From: Cryptomeria japonica
Lineage: Eukaryota; Streptophyta; Pinopsida; Cupressales; Cupressaceae
Assembly (NCBI RefSeq): GCF_030272615.1
Contig: NC_081415.1
Location: forward strand, 192,352,270-192,416,269
Length of the DNA stretch: 64,000 nt
Direction: 5' to 3'
Position numbers and translations under genes: made by a program. The notes beneath the pieces were generated by a model. The model was given only the letters and a program-made list of their open reading frames with translations, had not been told where the DNA came from and made no database searches. Positions 34,964 through 46,600 of this stretch are shown one piece after another; positions within the stretch are counted from its first letter, which is position 1; every line of letters begins with the position of its first letter.

Positions 34964-35554
34964 TTTGTGGTTGATGGAAAGAAAGGAAAATAATAGGGAG
35001 ATAAAGATAGAGAGACCAAAGAGAGACATTGAGAGAGATGGAGGGAGGAAGGGAGTGGCTGATGGAAATGAAGGAATACCAAGGAGAGAGAGTGAGAGAG
35101 AGAGAGAGAGGTGGAAATAATGGAAGGGCGAGAGGGAGAGGGAAGATTGAGGAAGGGGGGAGAGAATGGGAGATACAGACACTTGAGAGAGGGGGGAGAG
35201 AGAGGTAGAGGGAGAGAGACTCGATAGAGAAAGAGAAAGGGAGTGGGAGGGAGAAAGCAAAAAAGAGAGACTTGAGAGAGAAAGAGAAAGGGAGAGGGAG
35301 AGAGAGAATGGGAGAGAGATACACTTGAAAGAGGAGAAGAGAAAGAGATCTAGATAGAGGGTGATAGTGAGAGATACTTCAGTGAAAGAAAGAGTGAGTG
35401 GGAGGGAGAGAGGGAAAGAGAGAGAGACAACTGAGAAAAAGTGAAAGGGAGGGGGAGGGAGAGAGGAAGGGAATGGGAGAGACACCTAAGAGAGTAGGAG
35501 AGAGAAATAGAGAGATAGAGGGTGAGAGGGCGAGAGACTTAAGAGAGGGAAAGA

Positions 35555-35620
<66 letters not shown>

Positions 35621-35775
35621 TAAGAAAGGAGGAAAGAGTGAGAGAGAGAGAAAGAAAGAGACCAAGTGAAAGAGGGATAAATATCTGAGAGAGGGAGTAA
35701 AAGAGAGGTAGACAGCTGAGGGGAAAGTGAGAGAGATACTTGAGAGAGAGGGGGGAAGGTAAGGAGGGAAATAAT

Positions 35776-35827
<52 letters not shown>

Positions 35828-36163
35828 GGGAGGGGTTGAGAGAGAGAGAGAGAGGTGGGGGTTGAGGGAGAGACTAGATAGAGAGAGCCCAAGTGCAAGA
35901 GAGAGAGGGACTTGAGAGAGAGATAGAGTGCACAAGATAGAGAGATGATGGAGGGAAAGAGGGAAAGAGAGAGTGAGAGATAGAGAGAGCCTAAGTGAGA
36001 GGGAGGAAGGGATGGAAAAAGAGTAAATGAATAGAGAGAGAGGTGAAGAGAGGGAGATGAAGAGTGTAAGAAAGAGATAGAGGGATGAAGGTGGAGGTTG
36101 AGGGAGAGACTAGAGGGAAAGTATAAGTATAAGAGAGGAAGGGGGGGGAATAGAAGGAGAGAC

Positions 36164-36211
<48 letters not shown>

Positions 36212-36235
36212 TTGAGGAAGATAGAGAAGGGCAAT
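34735..36235. repeat. 1.5-kb polypyrimidine/polypurine tract
   Basis: The plus strand is CT-rich at 34,735-34,970 and switches to GA-rich at 34,985-36,235. It includes pure (CT)n/(GA)n runs (about 34,919-34,958, 35,561-35,614, 35,780-35,822, 36,169-36,207) and longer imperfect units such as GAGAGACTTGAGAGAGAAAG at about 35,210-35,300. The strand switch matches the palindromic plan of the host element. Long mirror-symmetric purine tracts can form triplex (H-DNA). The long Ser/Leu/Arg/Glu open frames here are artefacts. Confidence 0.93.
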
Positions 36236-36241
36236 ATAGGG

Positions 36242-36610
36242 TGTGAGAGTTAAGAAATACAACCCCACAAAAGCCTAAAGACCTTTTGCAAGCTGAATAA
36301 TCTGTTACAAGGAGAAACAAGGAAGCAAATAACTAAAAAAATAAAAACACAAAAAATATGCTCAAAAAGATGAGAGCTCAATATTCACCAAAAATGTGTA
36401 ATGTGATAATCATACAAAGAAAAGAAAACTAACCTCTAATAGGTCAAGAAACCCTAAAAGGGAAAACCTAGGCTTGCACATAATAATTAATAAAAGAGTT
36501 AATTATTATGCACCTAATGTTAGCTTACGTCTAAAAAGAGATAATAGGGAACTTAAAGAATTAAACAAATATTGTTTAATTAATCAAGTAAAGACCCGAT
36601 TACTCTAACA
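36242..36610 (-). repeat. Copia 3' LTR
   Basis: 369 bp, exactly the length of the 5' LTR. Most mismatches cluster in the first 125 bp of the plus-strand reading (36,242-36,366). Confidence 0.95.
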
Positions 36611-36618
36611 CCCCCCTT
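36611..36618 (-). other. Copia polypurine tract
   Basis: AAGGGGGG on the minus strand, directly abutting the 3' LTR. It is the primer site for plus-strand DNA synthesis. Confidence 0.85.
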
Positions 36619-36627
36619 AAGCTAGAC

Positions 36628-39600
36628 TTAAAGGGAGAAGCTAAAACCTAGAGCAGCTACTGAAAGTAGGAAAGACGGGTCCCAACAATAAGGCCTGATC
36701 AGGTACTCAAATACAATGAAATCTCTATGAAACAGAGAAAAAAGGAGAAAACCCAGTGGGAAAAAACTCCTCTCCAAAAAGAGATAAAAGAACATGCTGA
36801 AAGAAGAAGAAGAAGAAGAAGGAAGGAATGCCTCATAAAGACCCCCCAAGGACAGCTTCCTTCACCCCAAGCATAGAGCGCAATTGAAGATAGCACGGCA
36901 ACGCAAAAGGTTTCGTGAAGATGTCTGCAACCTGCTCAGTAGTGGGAATGTACTCCAGAATGAGAGAACCATCTTGAATCAACTAGCGGATAAAATGCAT
37001 GTGAAGCTCAATGTGCTTCATCCGTTGATGCTCTATCGGGTTGCGGGAAATATGAATAGCACTCTGATTGTCATACCAAAGAATAGTGGGACTATCAGGA
37101 GGAAAACCAAACTCAGTCATCAACTGTCGAAGCCATAAGATCTCCTGACTGGTGAGCACAACAGCTCAGTACTCAACCTTTGTAGATGATAATGCATGAG
37201 CAATCTGCTTCTTGCAAGACCATGTGATAGGACCAGAGCCAAGACAAAAACAAAGCCAGAAGTAGACTTCTGATCAGTGACATCACCAGCGCAATCTAAG
37301 TCAGTGTAGCCAACAATGTGAGGTTCCCCTTATGTGTAGTGAATGCCATGAGAACTAGAGCCCTGAATGTATCGCAAAATACGTTTGGTAGCTTGCAGAT
37401 GACTCTCATGAGGATCATGGGAGAATTGAGAGACAAGGTCAACCACAAAGGAAATATCAGGACGAGTGTGAGTTAGGTACAACAAACTGCCAACCAACTA
37501 CCTGTAAAGTGTAGAATCTACTGAAGGAGTAGGACAAGTAGTGATCAAAACAACCCCTGACTGAAACGGAGTGGGAGTAGGCTTGCAATCAAGCATGTCG
37601 AAGCGTCGAAGCATGTCAAGAGAATACTTCTGCTGGTAAATGGAGATCCCATCAGAAGATTGAATCACCTAAAGACCAAGGAAATAGTGCAGAAGACCAA
37701 GATCTATCATCTCAAACTGGTCCATCAAGGCTCATTGGATATGCTGAATCATAGAGGATGAGCTACTTGTGATGAGGAGATCATCAACATATAGCACAAG
37801 AATCAGGATCTCACCCTCAAGAAGCTGAATGTACACTATGTGATCAGAATGATTGCGGGTGAACCCAGTGGAGAGCAAGAAAGAATCCATCTTCTCATAC
37901 CAAGCCCGAGGGGCCTATTTGAGACCATACAATGAATGCCAAAGTTTGCAAACCAAAGAACTGTCCTGCACAAATCGTTGAGGCTGCTCCATGTAGATTT
38001 CCTCCTGTAGGTCCCCGTGCAAGAAGGCACTCTTCACATCCATATGAAAAACAAGCCATCCCCGAGAAGTTGCAAGAGATAGTACAAAGTGAATGGAGTT
38101 CATCTTGGTGACAAGGGCAAATGTCTCGTTGTAATCAATACCCTCAACCTATGAGAAACCCTTTGCAACAAGACGTGCTTTGTACTTATCAATGGAACCA
38201 TCAACAACATACTTAGTGCGATACAACCAACGACACCGAACCATCTTTCTGCCCTTAGGAAGAGGACAAAGATCCCAAGTATGATTCCTCATCAAAGAAG
38301 AATACTCATCCTCCATAGCACAATCCCACTCAGGGTGTCCTGTAGCCTCTGAAAACTTCTGAGGATCATCTGAAATGGCATGACTCAAAAGACTAGAACC
38401 CACAATATGAGAACGGGTGTGACGAGTATTTGAAGGATCACTGGCTAGAGAACCTGCCGCCTCAACAGTAAGGCAAGCCCACTTGGGCATCTGAGGTGAA
38501 GCAAGTGGAGGTGGGGATGGTGGAGCAGGTGGAGGTGGTGATGGTGGATCATCAGAACCATCATCAGAATCATCCTCAAAATAATCCGGAAGAGATGCAG
38601 TGGAAGTAGGCAGAGGAGTAGACACTAGAGTTAGGGTATCCATTGTGGGAAGGCGCTCATCAAACTGAACATCCCGTCAAAACAGGACCTTTCTGGAATC
38701 AGGATCAAACAACATGTACGCTTTAACATCCTCACAGTAGCCAACAAAAATGAGGGCTCGACTCTTCCACTCCATGGCTTTCCTCTGAGCATCAGGGATA
38801 AAAGCCCATGCCTCACTGCCAAATACTCGGAAAAAAGAAACATCAGGCTTGTCATGAGACCAAGCGTCCTCAGGAGTCATATGTCGAATAGCCTTGTGAA
38901 GCATCCGATTCTGAATATAGTTGGCACAATTGATTGCCTCAACCCAAAACGATGAATCCAAGGACCTGTACTGAATCATACAATTCACCATCTCCCGTAA
39001 AGTTTTGTTCTTGCGTTCAACGACACCATTCTGCTGAGGGGTGTAGGGAACAGTAAACTGATGTTGCAAACCATGCTTAGTGCAAAAATCTCTGAAAGCC
39101 TGATTCATATACTCCCCCCCATTATCTGTACCTATCTATCAAATAGAACAACCTGACTGCTTCTCTACAAATGTCTTGAAGATTCGAAATGAATCAAAGA
39201 CATCAGACTTGTACTTAAGAAAGTACACCCATGTGTGTCTGGAGAAGTCATGAATAAAAGTGAGTACATACTTGGCCCCAGAAAAAGGAGTGGGAAATTA
39301 CATGAGATCACTGTGAATCAACTCCAAGGGTGCCAAAGAATGAGGGGCTCTTCCCTTCGGAAAGGGATCTCGGTGATGCTTGCCAAGCACACAGCCATGA
39401 CAAACACCATCAATGCAAGAAATTTGTGGGAGCCCAAGAACAAGTGCCTGTGTACTCATCTACTAAAGATATCTGTAATTGGCATGGCCCAAGCGCTCAT
39501 GCTAAAGCTTACTCACTGAATCTGCATGTGCTATAAGAGATGAACCTGCACCCGCAAAGGGCTCAAATCCATCAAATCTGTACAGACGATATGTTGTATC

Positions 39601-40881
39601 AACACTCCCAGTAGCCACAACCAAATTTGAGTCATGGAGGTCCCGAATAACCACATCATGTGGCGAGAACTCAACTATCTTACCAGAGCCAGAGTGGAAA
39701 ATTTGATAAATGGACAGGAGGTTCGTTGAGATGTTAGGGACAACCAGAACATCCTGCAGATTACCCGCATCCAAAGAGACAGAACCTGAACCCAAGACTA
39801 AAAGCTGAGCTGAGTCACCCACTGCAATCTATGAAGTACCACAAGAGGCAAGAGAAGTAACCAACTGTTGAGAGTGAGTCATATGGTGAGAAGCACCAGA
39901 ATCTAGTATCCATGTGGACCTAGAGGTCGAAGCTCGAGCAGTGAGAGCATGACCTTTCCCTGTGGAAGGAGAGGACGCCTGAGGTGAGGAGATGTGATGC
40001 TGCTGCATGGCTTCCTCTAAAGCCTCTAAGCGTTTCCAACACCTGGAAACTGGATGTCCTTCCTTGCCACAAAAACTGCAAGTGTCTCCTGATTTCTTCT
40101 TAGTCTTGGAGGAAGACTCACCAGACTGTGAAGATTTCCCATGTTTTGGAGGAAATGGTGGTTTAGAATCAGACTTAGGAGCAGGCTTGGAGGAATGCTG
40201 ATTGCTTGCAGAAGGCTTCTTTGGCTTCAGTTTCTGCTTTTGTTTCTCCTTAGAGGACTGAGCAACCAATGCTTTGTTCTTGGATCCCGAAAGCATATCC
40301 AACTGAGAAAGATTGGACTGTTCATGAGACAAATGCTCACAAAAGACATCAAAGGTAGGCATGGTGAAACGAGCACCCAAGCCATCCATAATGGAATAGA
40401 AAGAAGAGGCAAAAAACTGAAAGTGGCCCTGAAGCTTCGAAAGAATCAAGTGAATGCACTCTGTGTCTGTCTTGATCTTGCCACATCCCTGAAGAACAGA
40501 TCTGGTAGTCTTGAACTTGTTCAAAAAATCCTCAATGGTGGGAAAGGAATCAAGTGACAAAGAAACCAACTTTGCCTCAATCTGTAATGCTTGAATCTCA
40601 TTAACCCTCCCGAAGAGAGACTCAAACTTCAACCACATAGCCTGAGGAGTGAGTAACTCATCAAGGTCAAACAGAAGACCGTCAAAGACATGCAAAGAGA
40701 GCAAACCCATGGCCTCATCCATCTTGTTTATGTGCTGAAGAAGCTCATAAGGACGTTGCAATAGAGGCTGAACCTCATCCAAACAAGACCACAACCCTCT
40801 TTCCTGGAGAATCCTCATGATGCGGGGCTTCTAGGTGTGATAGTTGTGTGAAGTCAACAACTCAACTGAAGGATGTGCCAT
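36628..40881 (-). pseudogene. Copia gag-pol polyprotein, stop-riddled
   Basis: ATG at 40,879-40,881 (MAHPSVELLTSHNYHT). Gag with zinc knuckle CSFCGKEGHPVSRC (about 40,045-40,086); aspartic protease WILDSGASHHMT (about 39,880-39,915); integrase HERLGHANYRYL and CIDGVCHGC (about 39,390-39,505), then GTDNGGEYMN and PYTPQQNGVVERKNKTLREM; reverse transcriptase FHMDVKSAFLHGDL and LYVDDLLIT (YVDD near 37,780); RNase H ILWYDNQSAIHIS and HIELHMHFIR. The order INT-RT-RH defines copia. All these blocks lie in one reading frame over 1,418 codons with no frameshift, interrupted only by about 17 stops (for example 40,831, 39,829, 39,502, 39,463, 39,136, 38,677, 38,149, 37,915, 37,732). Confidence 0.93.
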
Positions 40882-42125
40882 GAAAACAAAACTCTGCACC
40901 AGCACCTGCTTGTTGGTTTATTTTATTATGTGATCTTTCAGAATAGATAGAAGATGCAGAAGGGTTTGTTTGTTTTGAGAGTTTTGTGTTCTTGATTTCT
41001 ATGACAAAAAGCGAGAAAAAAACACCCCCCCATAATAGATAAACCCAAACCCTAGTACATACTGATGAGAAGGAAGTAGTGCTTAAGAAAAAAAACTTGA
41101 AATTGATATCTCATGTACCCGATGAAAATTCTGAGAGAAAAGATCACATATCTGAATATATCATGCTGAGAGCTTTCCAACGCCTATTCGTTTTTGAAAA
41201 ACGGAGTCCATTTGCCCATTCTACGGCCCCAGAAGTGCAGAAAGGAGTCCCGAATTTGACTGGAAAAAAGTACAGTCAAACAAAAGATTCAGAAAAAAAA
41301 TCCAACACCACGAGGTCTGGATCAGAACCAGCTTTCTGATGCCTATTCATTTTCCAAAAAACGATGCTGGATGCTCAAGATATGACCACAAAACGAACCC
41401 CCCCTCAAAAAGGCAAGAGGGTGGTGGTCCAGTGGAGAGGCCAGGTGGTGGTGGCGCATGGGCGGTGCTCTGGTGGCACTCCGACGACACTCTGGCGGCG
41501 CTCTGGGGAGGAGTTGCGGAGTGGCGGGGTTGCGGAAGAGGTGGCCGGGCACAGGGAGAAGCACAACGGTGGCTACATCGGCGTCAGCGGCAAGGGTCAG
41601 GAGGTGGCTGCGGGAGCCGGAGCGCCGATGGGTGGCGGGATGGCCAGCGGGGGCCGGCAGGGTGGTGCCGGCGGGAGCCGGAGGGCGGGGTCGGCGGGGG
41701 CCGGACTGTCAGGGTACAATACCCTGCGAAATCCGCCGATCTCCAAAAATTTTGTAAACCCTTTTTTTGTGATTGGCTTTTTTATTTTTTTTATTTTTTT
41801 AATTTTTTAATCAAAAAATCGGCTTGCATGTCATAAAAAGGCCAAAAAAAATATATTTTTTGAAATTATTTCTCAATTTGCGTGCCAGGGTCGTAGGACC
41901 TAGTTTTGGAGAAAAATTACCCTCAGATGCTCAGGAGTGAAAACTAGGCAAGTTTTATATGACTATAAGGGTTTTTGGGCTTTCTGAGCATGATGGCGAA
42001 GTCCGTTTAGGCCCCAAGTGCTTAGAAAAGGCCTATCTCTAAGTACAAAAAAACTTCCTGAAACCCCAGATCTACTTCCAATGCAAAAAATTCTCAAAAC
42101 AAGAACAGATAGTTGCAGATCTGAT
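40882..42125 (-). other. Copia 5' leader with GC-rich island
   Basis: About 1.25 kb between primer-binding site and gag ATG. 41,400-41,735 is strikingly G-rich on the plus strand (C-rich in the element RNA) inside an AT-rich region. A plus-strand (antisense) open frame of 165 codons at 41,339-41,836 follows from this composition and is low-complexity Gly/Arg/Trp, so it is not called as a gene. Two related words (GCCTATTCGTTTTTGAAAAA near 41,184 and GCCTATTCATTTTCCAAAAA near 41,341) suggest an internal duplication. Confidence 0.6.
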
Positions 42126-42137
42126 GCTCTGATACCA
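42126..42137 (-). other. Copia primer-binding site (tRNA-iMet)
   Basis: TGGTATCAGAGC on the minus strand, abutting the 5' LTR. It is the standard plant copia complement to the 3' end of initiator Met tRNA. Confidence 0.95.
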
Positions 42138-42506
42138 TGTGAGAGTTGGGAAATAAAACCCCATAGGAGCCTAAAGATCTTCTGCACGCTGAATAATGTG
42201 TTACAAGAAGAAGCAAGGAAGCAAATAACTGAAAAAACAAAAACACAGAAAATATGCTCAAAAAGATGAGAGCTCAATATTCACCAAAAATGTGTAATGT
42301 GATAATCATACATAGAAAAGAAAAATAACCTCTAATAGGTCAAGAAACCCTAAAAGGGAAAACCTAGGCTTGCACATAATAATTAATAAAAGAATTAATT
42401 ATTATGCACCTAATGTTAGCTTAAGTGTAAAAAGAGATAATAGGGAACTTAAAGAATTAAACAAATATTGTTTAATTAATCAAGTAAAGACCCGATTACT
42501 CTAACA
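42138..42506 (-). repeat. Copia 5' LTR
   Basis: 369 bp, TG...CA termini, followed by TSD TAGGG at 42,507-42,511. Confidence 0.95.
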
Positions 42507-42508
42507 TA

Positions 42509-42732
42509 GGGAAGAGACCAGAGAGAGAATCCTGATACGAGCATGTTGATTAGTAAAATTTGACTAAGTCTAAAATTAATATGAATACTCTAAAAATTAG
42601 AATATGTATTATAACTCCTAGAGATTTGAGACCATTCTCAAACATCCTGCTAATATATAAATAAAATATAACTTAAAGTATAAGTCATATGTTTATTTCC
42701 TATACTTAAATGTTATATTTTATGTATATATT
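42509..42732 (-). repeat. Foldback element, right arm
   Basis: Inverted partner of 34,552-34,750. The inner end GGGAAGAGACCAGAGAGAG is the edge of the GA tract, where the copia inserted. Relative to the left arm it has a short extra segment (near 42,687) and scattered substitutions. Confidence 0.75.
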
Positions 42733-44069
42733 GTATTATCAAATAAAGAGAGAGAATGGTGGACTGAAAAAATTCCTAATGGAACTTTTGGCTTGCGCCA
42801 AATAAGGTGCACGTTGAATGCATTTTTTTGGTGCACGACATATTTGGTGTGCACCAAACTAACTGCCTTGGGAAAACCCAAGGCTTAGGCTTGGGTTTGC
42901 CTTGGGCATCTTGGATGTCCTTCTCAGGCTTGAGATGTGTTTTTCCAACAAACATACAAAGTTTTCTCAAATTTTTGTTTGTGATCTCCATCAGTTTTGC
43001 ATGTGTTTCGATGCAAACAAAAATAAACACCATGAAATTGTCAAGCTCTCTCTTAGCTATCCAGCCATATAATTCTTTTCTCATTTTCATTATGTTAAGG
43101 TCTTCATCTCTAATTTCTTTTGTTAGTGTGTCCGTTATTTGTCAAAAACCAACATGTTATATTTTGGGCATATATTTTAATTTTTTCATCAAATTTGGAA
43201 ACAAATTACATTTTTAGAAAGTTATAGATTTCGGGTCAGTGCAAGAAGCTGAGTCCACTTTTTGGCCAAAAAGTGGAAGTCTTTTCCCTGATTTTCAGGT
43301 TTTGTCTCATTTGAGCTTAAATTTTGGAACACTTGGAGATTGAATCTTGGAAAAAGTCAATAATATAAAAGATAGCCCTCTGAGTCTACTTTCCAAATAT
43401 GTAATTTATTTTAATACCCACATAATAAAAACTAACTTTTTTAATGGAATTCTAAAAACTATGTTTTAAAAATGTATGTTTACAGACCATACCATGCATG
43501 TGTATGACCCACACTTTTTGACACAATGAAAATTATTTTCTCAAACCATTTTGGGAAATGGTTTGTAACACACTGAAGATTGATGAACATATTTTTCTGT
43601 ATTTTTTTTTTAAATATATTTTTTTTTAATTAATTTTTTAATGACCGTAATTATCTTTTTAAAAATTTGACGTGTACGACCCACATAATTTGTAGTGTAC
43701 TTAACATTTTTCAATTTTTTTAAAATAGAAAAGAATTTTGTGTAGATTGATGACATAATTTTTTATTCAAAATTCATTAAAATAAAAAAGTTATTAAATT
43801 AACAAAATTAGTTAATATTTCAAGTTTATGCACCCAATTTAGTATAAATTAAATGAAAAATAGTTAAAATAATCAATTTTTAAATTTTTTTACATATTAA
43901 GAATCTAGACAGTATAATTTGAAATGGGTTTTAATTTCGTATAAAAATACTCTAATTAGAGGCACGTAAACTATTTCAGAAGTTCATATTTGTGCTTTCG
44001 TTCATGGAGATTTGAATTTGCAGGTTCATGTCTCAGGTGTGGCCATCCCAGGCCTATCCCGGACCTAAT
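42733..44069. other. AT-rich, no recognisable gene
   Basis: The section near the foldback arm (42,780-42,900) has short inverted words (GGTGCAC / GTGCACC, CCAAGGC / GCCTTGG). 43,420-43,960 is extremely AT-rich. No coding sequence recognised. Confidence 0.4.
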
Positions 44070-44240
44070 CCTGAGGCAAGTGGCGGGTTGTGGAATCAAC
44101 TTCCACAGAATGGGCCCCCATTTACAAAACAGGGGCCCATTCCTTTTTTAACCGTTGGTTTTCGGAACGGGCCCCTATTTTAAAAACGGGGGCCCATTAT
44201 TTAAATAACTGGCCCCTGTTTTGAAAAAGGGGGCTCATTC
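44070..44240 (+). repeat. Transposon A left end, GGGCCC-rich
   Basis: 11-bp terminal inverted repeat CCTGAGGCAAG, then four spaced copies of (G)GGGCCC(C)-type words with ATTTxxAAAAC(A/G) between, forming short direct and inverted repeats. Such subterminal clusters are typical transposase-binding regions. Confidence 0.5.
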
Positions 44241-44422
44241 CTAAAATTACCGTTATTGTCCAAAAAAAGGATAGATTGCATCAATTTACCACATTATCAT
44301 TGGAATTCGTACTGACAAACATTTTTTACAACATTTGACACTACTTTTTTTATCTTTTTAACACAAATTTTAGAAGAACTCGGTAAAAAGAAATATTATT
44401 TTTTGAAGAGGATTTTGTAAAG

Positions 44423-46330
44423 ATGGGTTCAAAGCAACGTCAAAAGAAACAAAAGAAGACAATCACAACAGACAAAATTCAAGCACAAAGAGAGAAGGAG
44501 GCAAAACGCCAAAGAGATCGAAGATCACAACAACTACAATTGAAGAACATTGAAGCATCTAGTTCAGTGCCCATTGTAGATGAGACCATTGAAGAGATCA
44601 TGATGGACGCAAGCAATGTAGAACCAAACACGAGTATGACTGTTGATGCAAATGCTCATGTGGATGCGAATCCTGGTATGTTTTTAAATCCCCAAGACTA
44701 TGATGCCAATCAAATTGTTGATTTAAATGAAGCTGGATATAAATTTAATACACCAATACAAAAAGAAATAAAACTTGAAAATATTACACCACCCTCTCTA
44801 AAAGAAAATGAATGTAATTTGTTTATATTTATAGCAATGTGCTAGATAATCTTAATGGGTTAGTTTCTTGGAGACAAATCATAACACATGCAAAGAAATT
44901 ATATAAACAATTTTTCTATAATAAGAAGTTCGGATTCCAATGTCAATTAATGCTACAATTAATAAAAATATTAAAAATGTGTAAAGTCGTGAAAAAAATA
45001 GGTATTTATGCAAAACCAAAAAGAAAAGATGAATCATATAAGCAAGTTGTATCTACTATTGCCAGTGCCATCGATTCTATTGGAAAAACAAGTTGATCTA
45101 AAGATAAGAATGTGGCACATAGAGTTATAACAACTACTATAGTTGACAAAACAATTGTTAGTAAAAGAATGTTAAGTGATATAAGTGGCTATTTAAACTT
45201 ACATCGTAGAACCTTGTCAAGAGCGGCCAAAAGAAGAGACACAATTGAAATTGATCCACTAAACCATTGTAGGAGTTTTAGTGGTGGACTTCAAAGGTCG
45301 GACATGAAATTCAATGATGAAACTAAACTATTAATCGCAAAATTTTAGCATGATAACACTAGAGTTTCATCGAATGCTAGAGATGTTTTAAAGTTAAGGG
45401 TGGGATAAAAAATTCACGATCCTCATCCAAAACATCTTCTTGACATGACTCAAATTGAATTCTTTAAAAAATTTAGTGATGAATCTGTTTTAATGAATTT
45501 ATGAATTAGTCAAAGATCATTTGAAAAATGCAAACCTTGGTATGTTAAAATCAATAAACAAAGAATATCTTGTTGTTTTAAAACTCATGTTCAATTTCGT
45601 TACTATTATGATGTTTTTTGATATATACATTGTATGTTGCATGGTAATGATCTTGTGCAAGATTGTGGTGTTTATGTTCCACCTGAAACTATAAAAGATT
45701 TTATTGCAAGTTTATTTTGTAAACCACCTAATGAGCAATTATTTCTTTCCAGTTCATGCATTTATGGCCTTTGCAATTTATGTGGGAACTATTCTTTGAT
45801 AGGTGAATGTTTGCATGAACATGTTTCATCCAAGTTTGGACAAAAAAATGGTTGATGTTAGGAGATTTAAAAATATAGAATACCCTCTAAAGGATGGAAA
45901 GATGGGGAAACGTTTAGAATTGATTACATAATAGAATAGTGTTAATGCATTTATAAGTGAGTTTAAAAGTCATATTGTTCCAAAATACGTGAAACAAATT
46001 CCCAACATGCCTGATGGCTTGATGGACAAATTCACATATGCAAGAACATATTTCTAGTTGGAACAATATTATCAGTTGTGGATTTTGTAGAAAATTATAC
46101 TCTAAAACCACAAGAGGAAACTCAATCACAATACTACAACTCAGTGCAACTTGCCATATTTGTACACATTATACATAGACATGACCATGATAGTATAGAA
46201 GATAATATAAATTTTTTGAGGGAGTATCATTTCTATGTTAGTGATAATCAATCACACTAGTCAGAGTTTGTTTAGTATTGCTTCGAGGTATTTCATGATA
46301 ATCTTAAGGAAAGAGAAATTGACATGATAT
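44423..46330 (+). pseudogene. DDE-like transposase gene, copy A, C-terminus lost
   Basis: N-terminal basic part from ATG 44,423 (MGSKQRQKKQKK, REKEAKRQRDRRSQQ) with an acidic stretch. After a frame change at about 44,830 the rest stays in one frame to 46,260, broken only by stops: LDNLNGLVSWRQIITHA, KDKNVAHRVITTTIVDK, LHRRTLSRAAKRRDTIE, DNTRVSSNARDVLKLRVG, KIHDPHPKQL, KPWYVKINKQRISCC, HVQFRYYYDVF, a Cys cluster (SSSCIYGLCNLCGN), VDFVENYTLKPQEETQSQYY, QLAIFVHIIHRHDHD, EYHFYVSDNQSH. The DFxxNY-QSQYY block resembles the first catalytic Asp region of a DDE-type family also seen as uncharacterised animal proteins. At 46,330, at the residues MI, coding sequence stops and hairpin repeats begin. The HGKGxxDGxGA part is missing. 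Confidence 0.75.
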
Positions 46331-46600
46331 AATAGGACCAGCTATGGACCTATTATGCAATGTCATGGCATAATAGGATATATTATGTCATCATGGTATA
46401 ATGCGTCCTATTATGCCATGACATCACATAATAGTTCCATAATTGGTCCTATCATACCATTACATGGCATACTAGGACCATAATAGGACGTTTATGCCAT
46501 GACATGGCATAAACGGCCCTATTGTGCCATTTCATGGCATAATAGGACATATTATGGCATGTCATGGTATAATAGAACCTATTATGCCATAATCATCCCT
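46328..46600. repeat. Hairpin minisatellite A1
   Basis: Palindromic words GGCATAATAGGACC / GGTCCTATTATGCC in alternating orientation. 46,328-46,457 is an imperfect palindrome centred near 46,391, the same hairpin as at 47,856-47,994 but more diverged. 46,440-46,560 is repeated directly at 47,625-47,740. Confidence 0.85.

Larger units (their letters stand above)
36242..42506 (-). mobile_element. Complete Ty1/copia retrotransposon, TSD TAGGG
   Basis: 6,265 bp on the minus strand. Two 369-bp LTRs (TGTTAGAG...CTCTCACA read on the minus strand), a primer-binding site for initiator Met tRNA directly after the 5' LTR, a polypurine tract before the 3' LTR, a gag-pol frame in the order gag, protease, integrase, reverse transcriptase, RNase H, and TSD TAGGG at 36,237-36,241 and 42,507-42,511. 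The LTRs differ at about 20 positions by eye (about 5%), so the insertion is old. All protein domains contain in-frame stops, so this copy is not autonomous. Confidence 0.97.
34552..42732. mobile_element. Foldback-like element with polypurine core, split by copia
   Basis: The left arm (34,552-34,750) and right arm (42,509-42,732) are inverted copies about 200 bp long, sharing words such as TACATAAAATATAACATTTA, AGGATGTTTGAGA, AGGAGTTATAATACA and TTAGAGTATTCATAT. Between them, before the copia insertion, lay only the CT/GA tract of about 1.5 kb. Removing the copia (36,242-42,506 and one TAGGG) leaves an element of about 1.9 kb. No coding capacity is visible. Weaker inverted similarity extends outward on both sides, so the true ends may lie further out. 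Confidence 0.65.

Noticed and set aside
34733-36320. Long open frames (up to 212 codons) rich in Ser/Leu or Arg/Glu on both strands
   Set aside because: They are produced by CT/GA dinucleotide repeats, which lack stops in several frames. No domain or start context.
41339-41836. 165-codon plus-strand frame in the copia leader
   Set aside because: Gly/Arg/Trp-rich low-complexity translation of a GC-rich block, antisense to the element.
42807-43217. 136-codon open frame, plus strand
   Set aside because: No recognisable motif, AT-rich, overlapped by a frame of similar length on the other strand.
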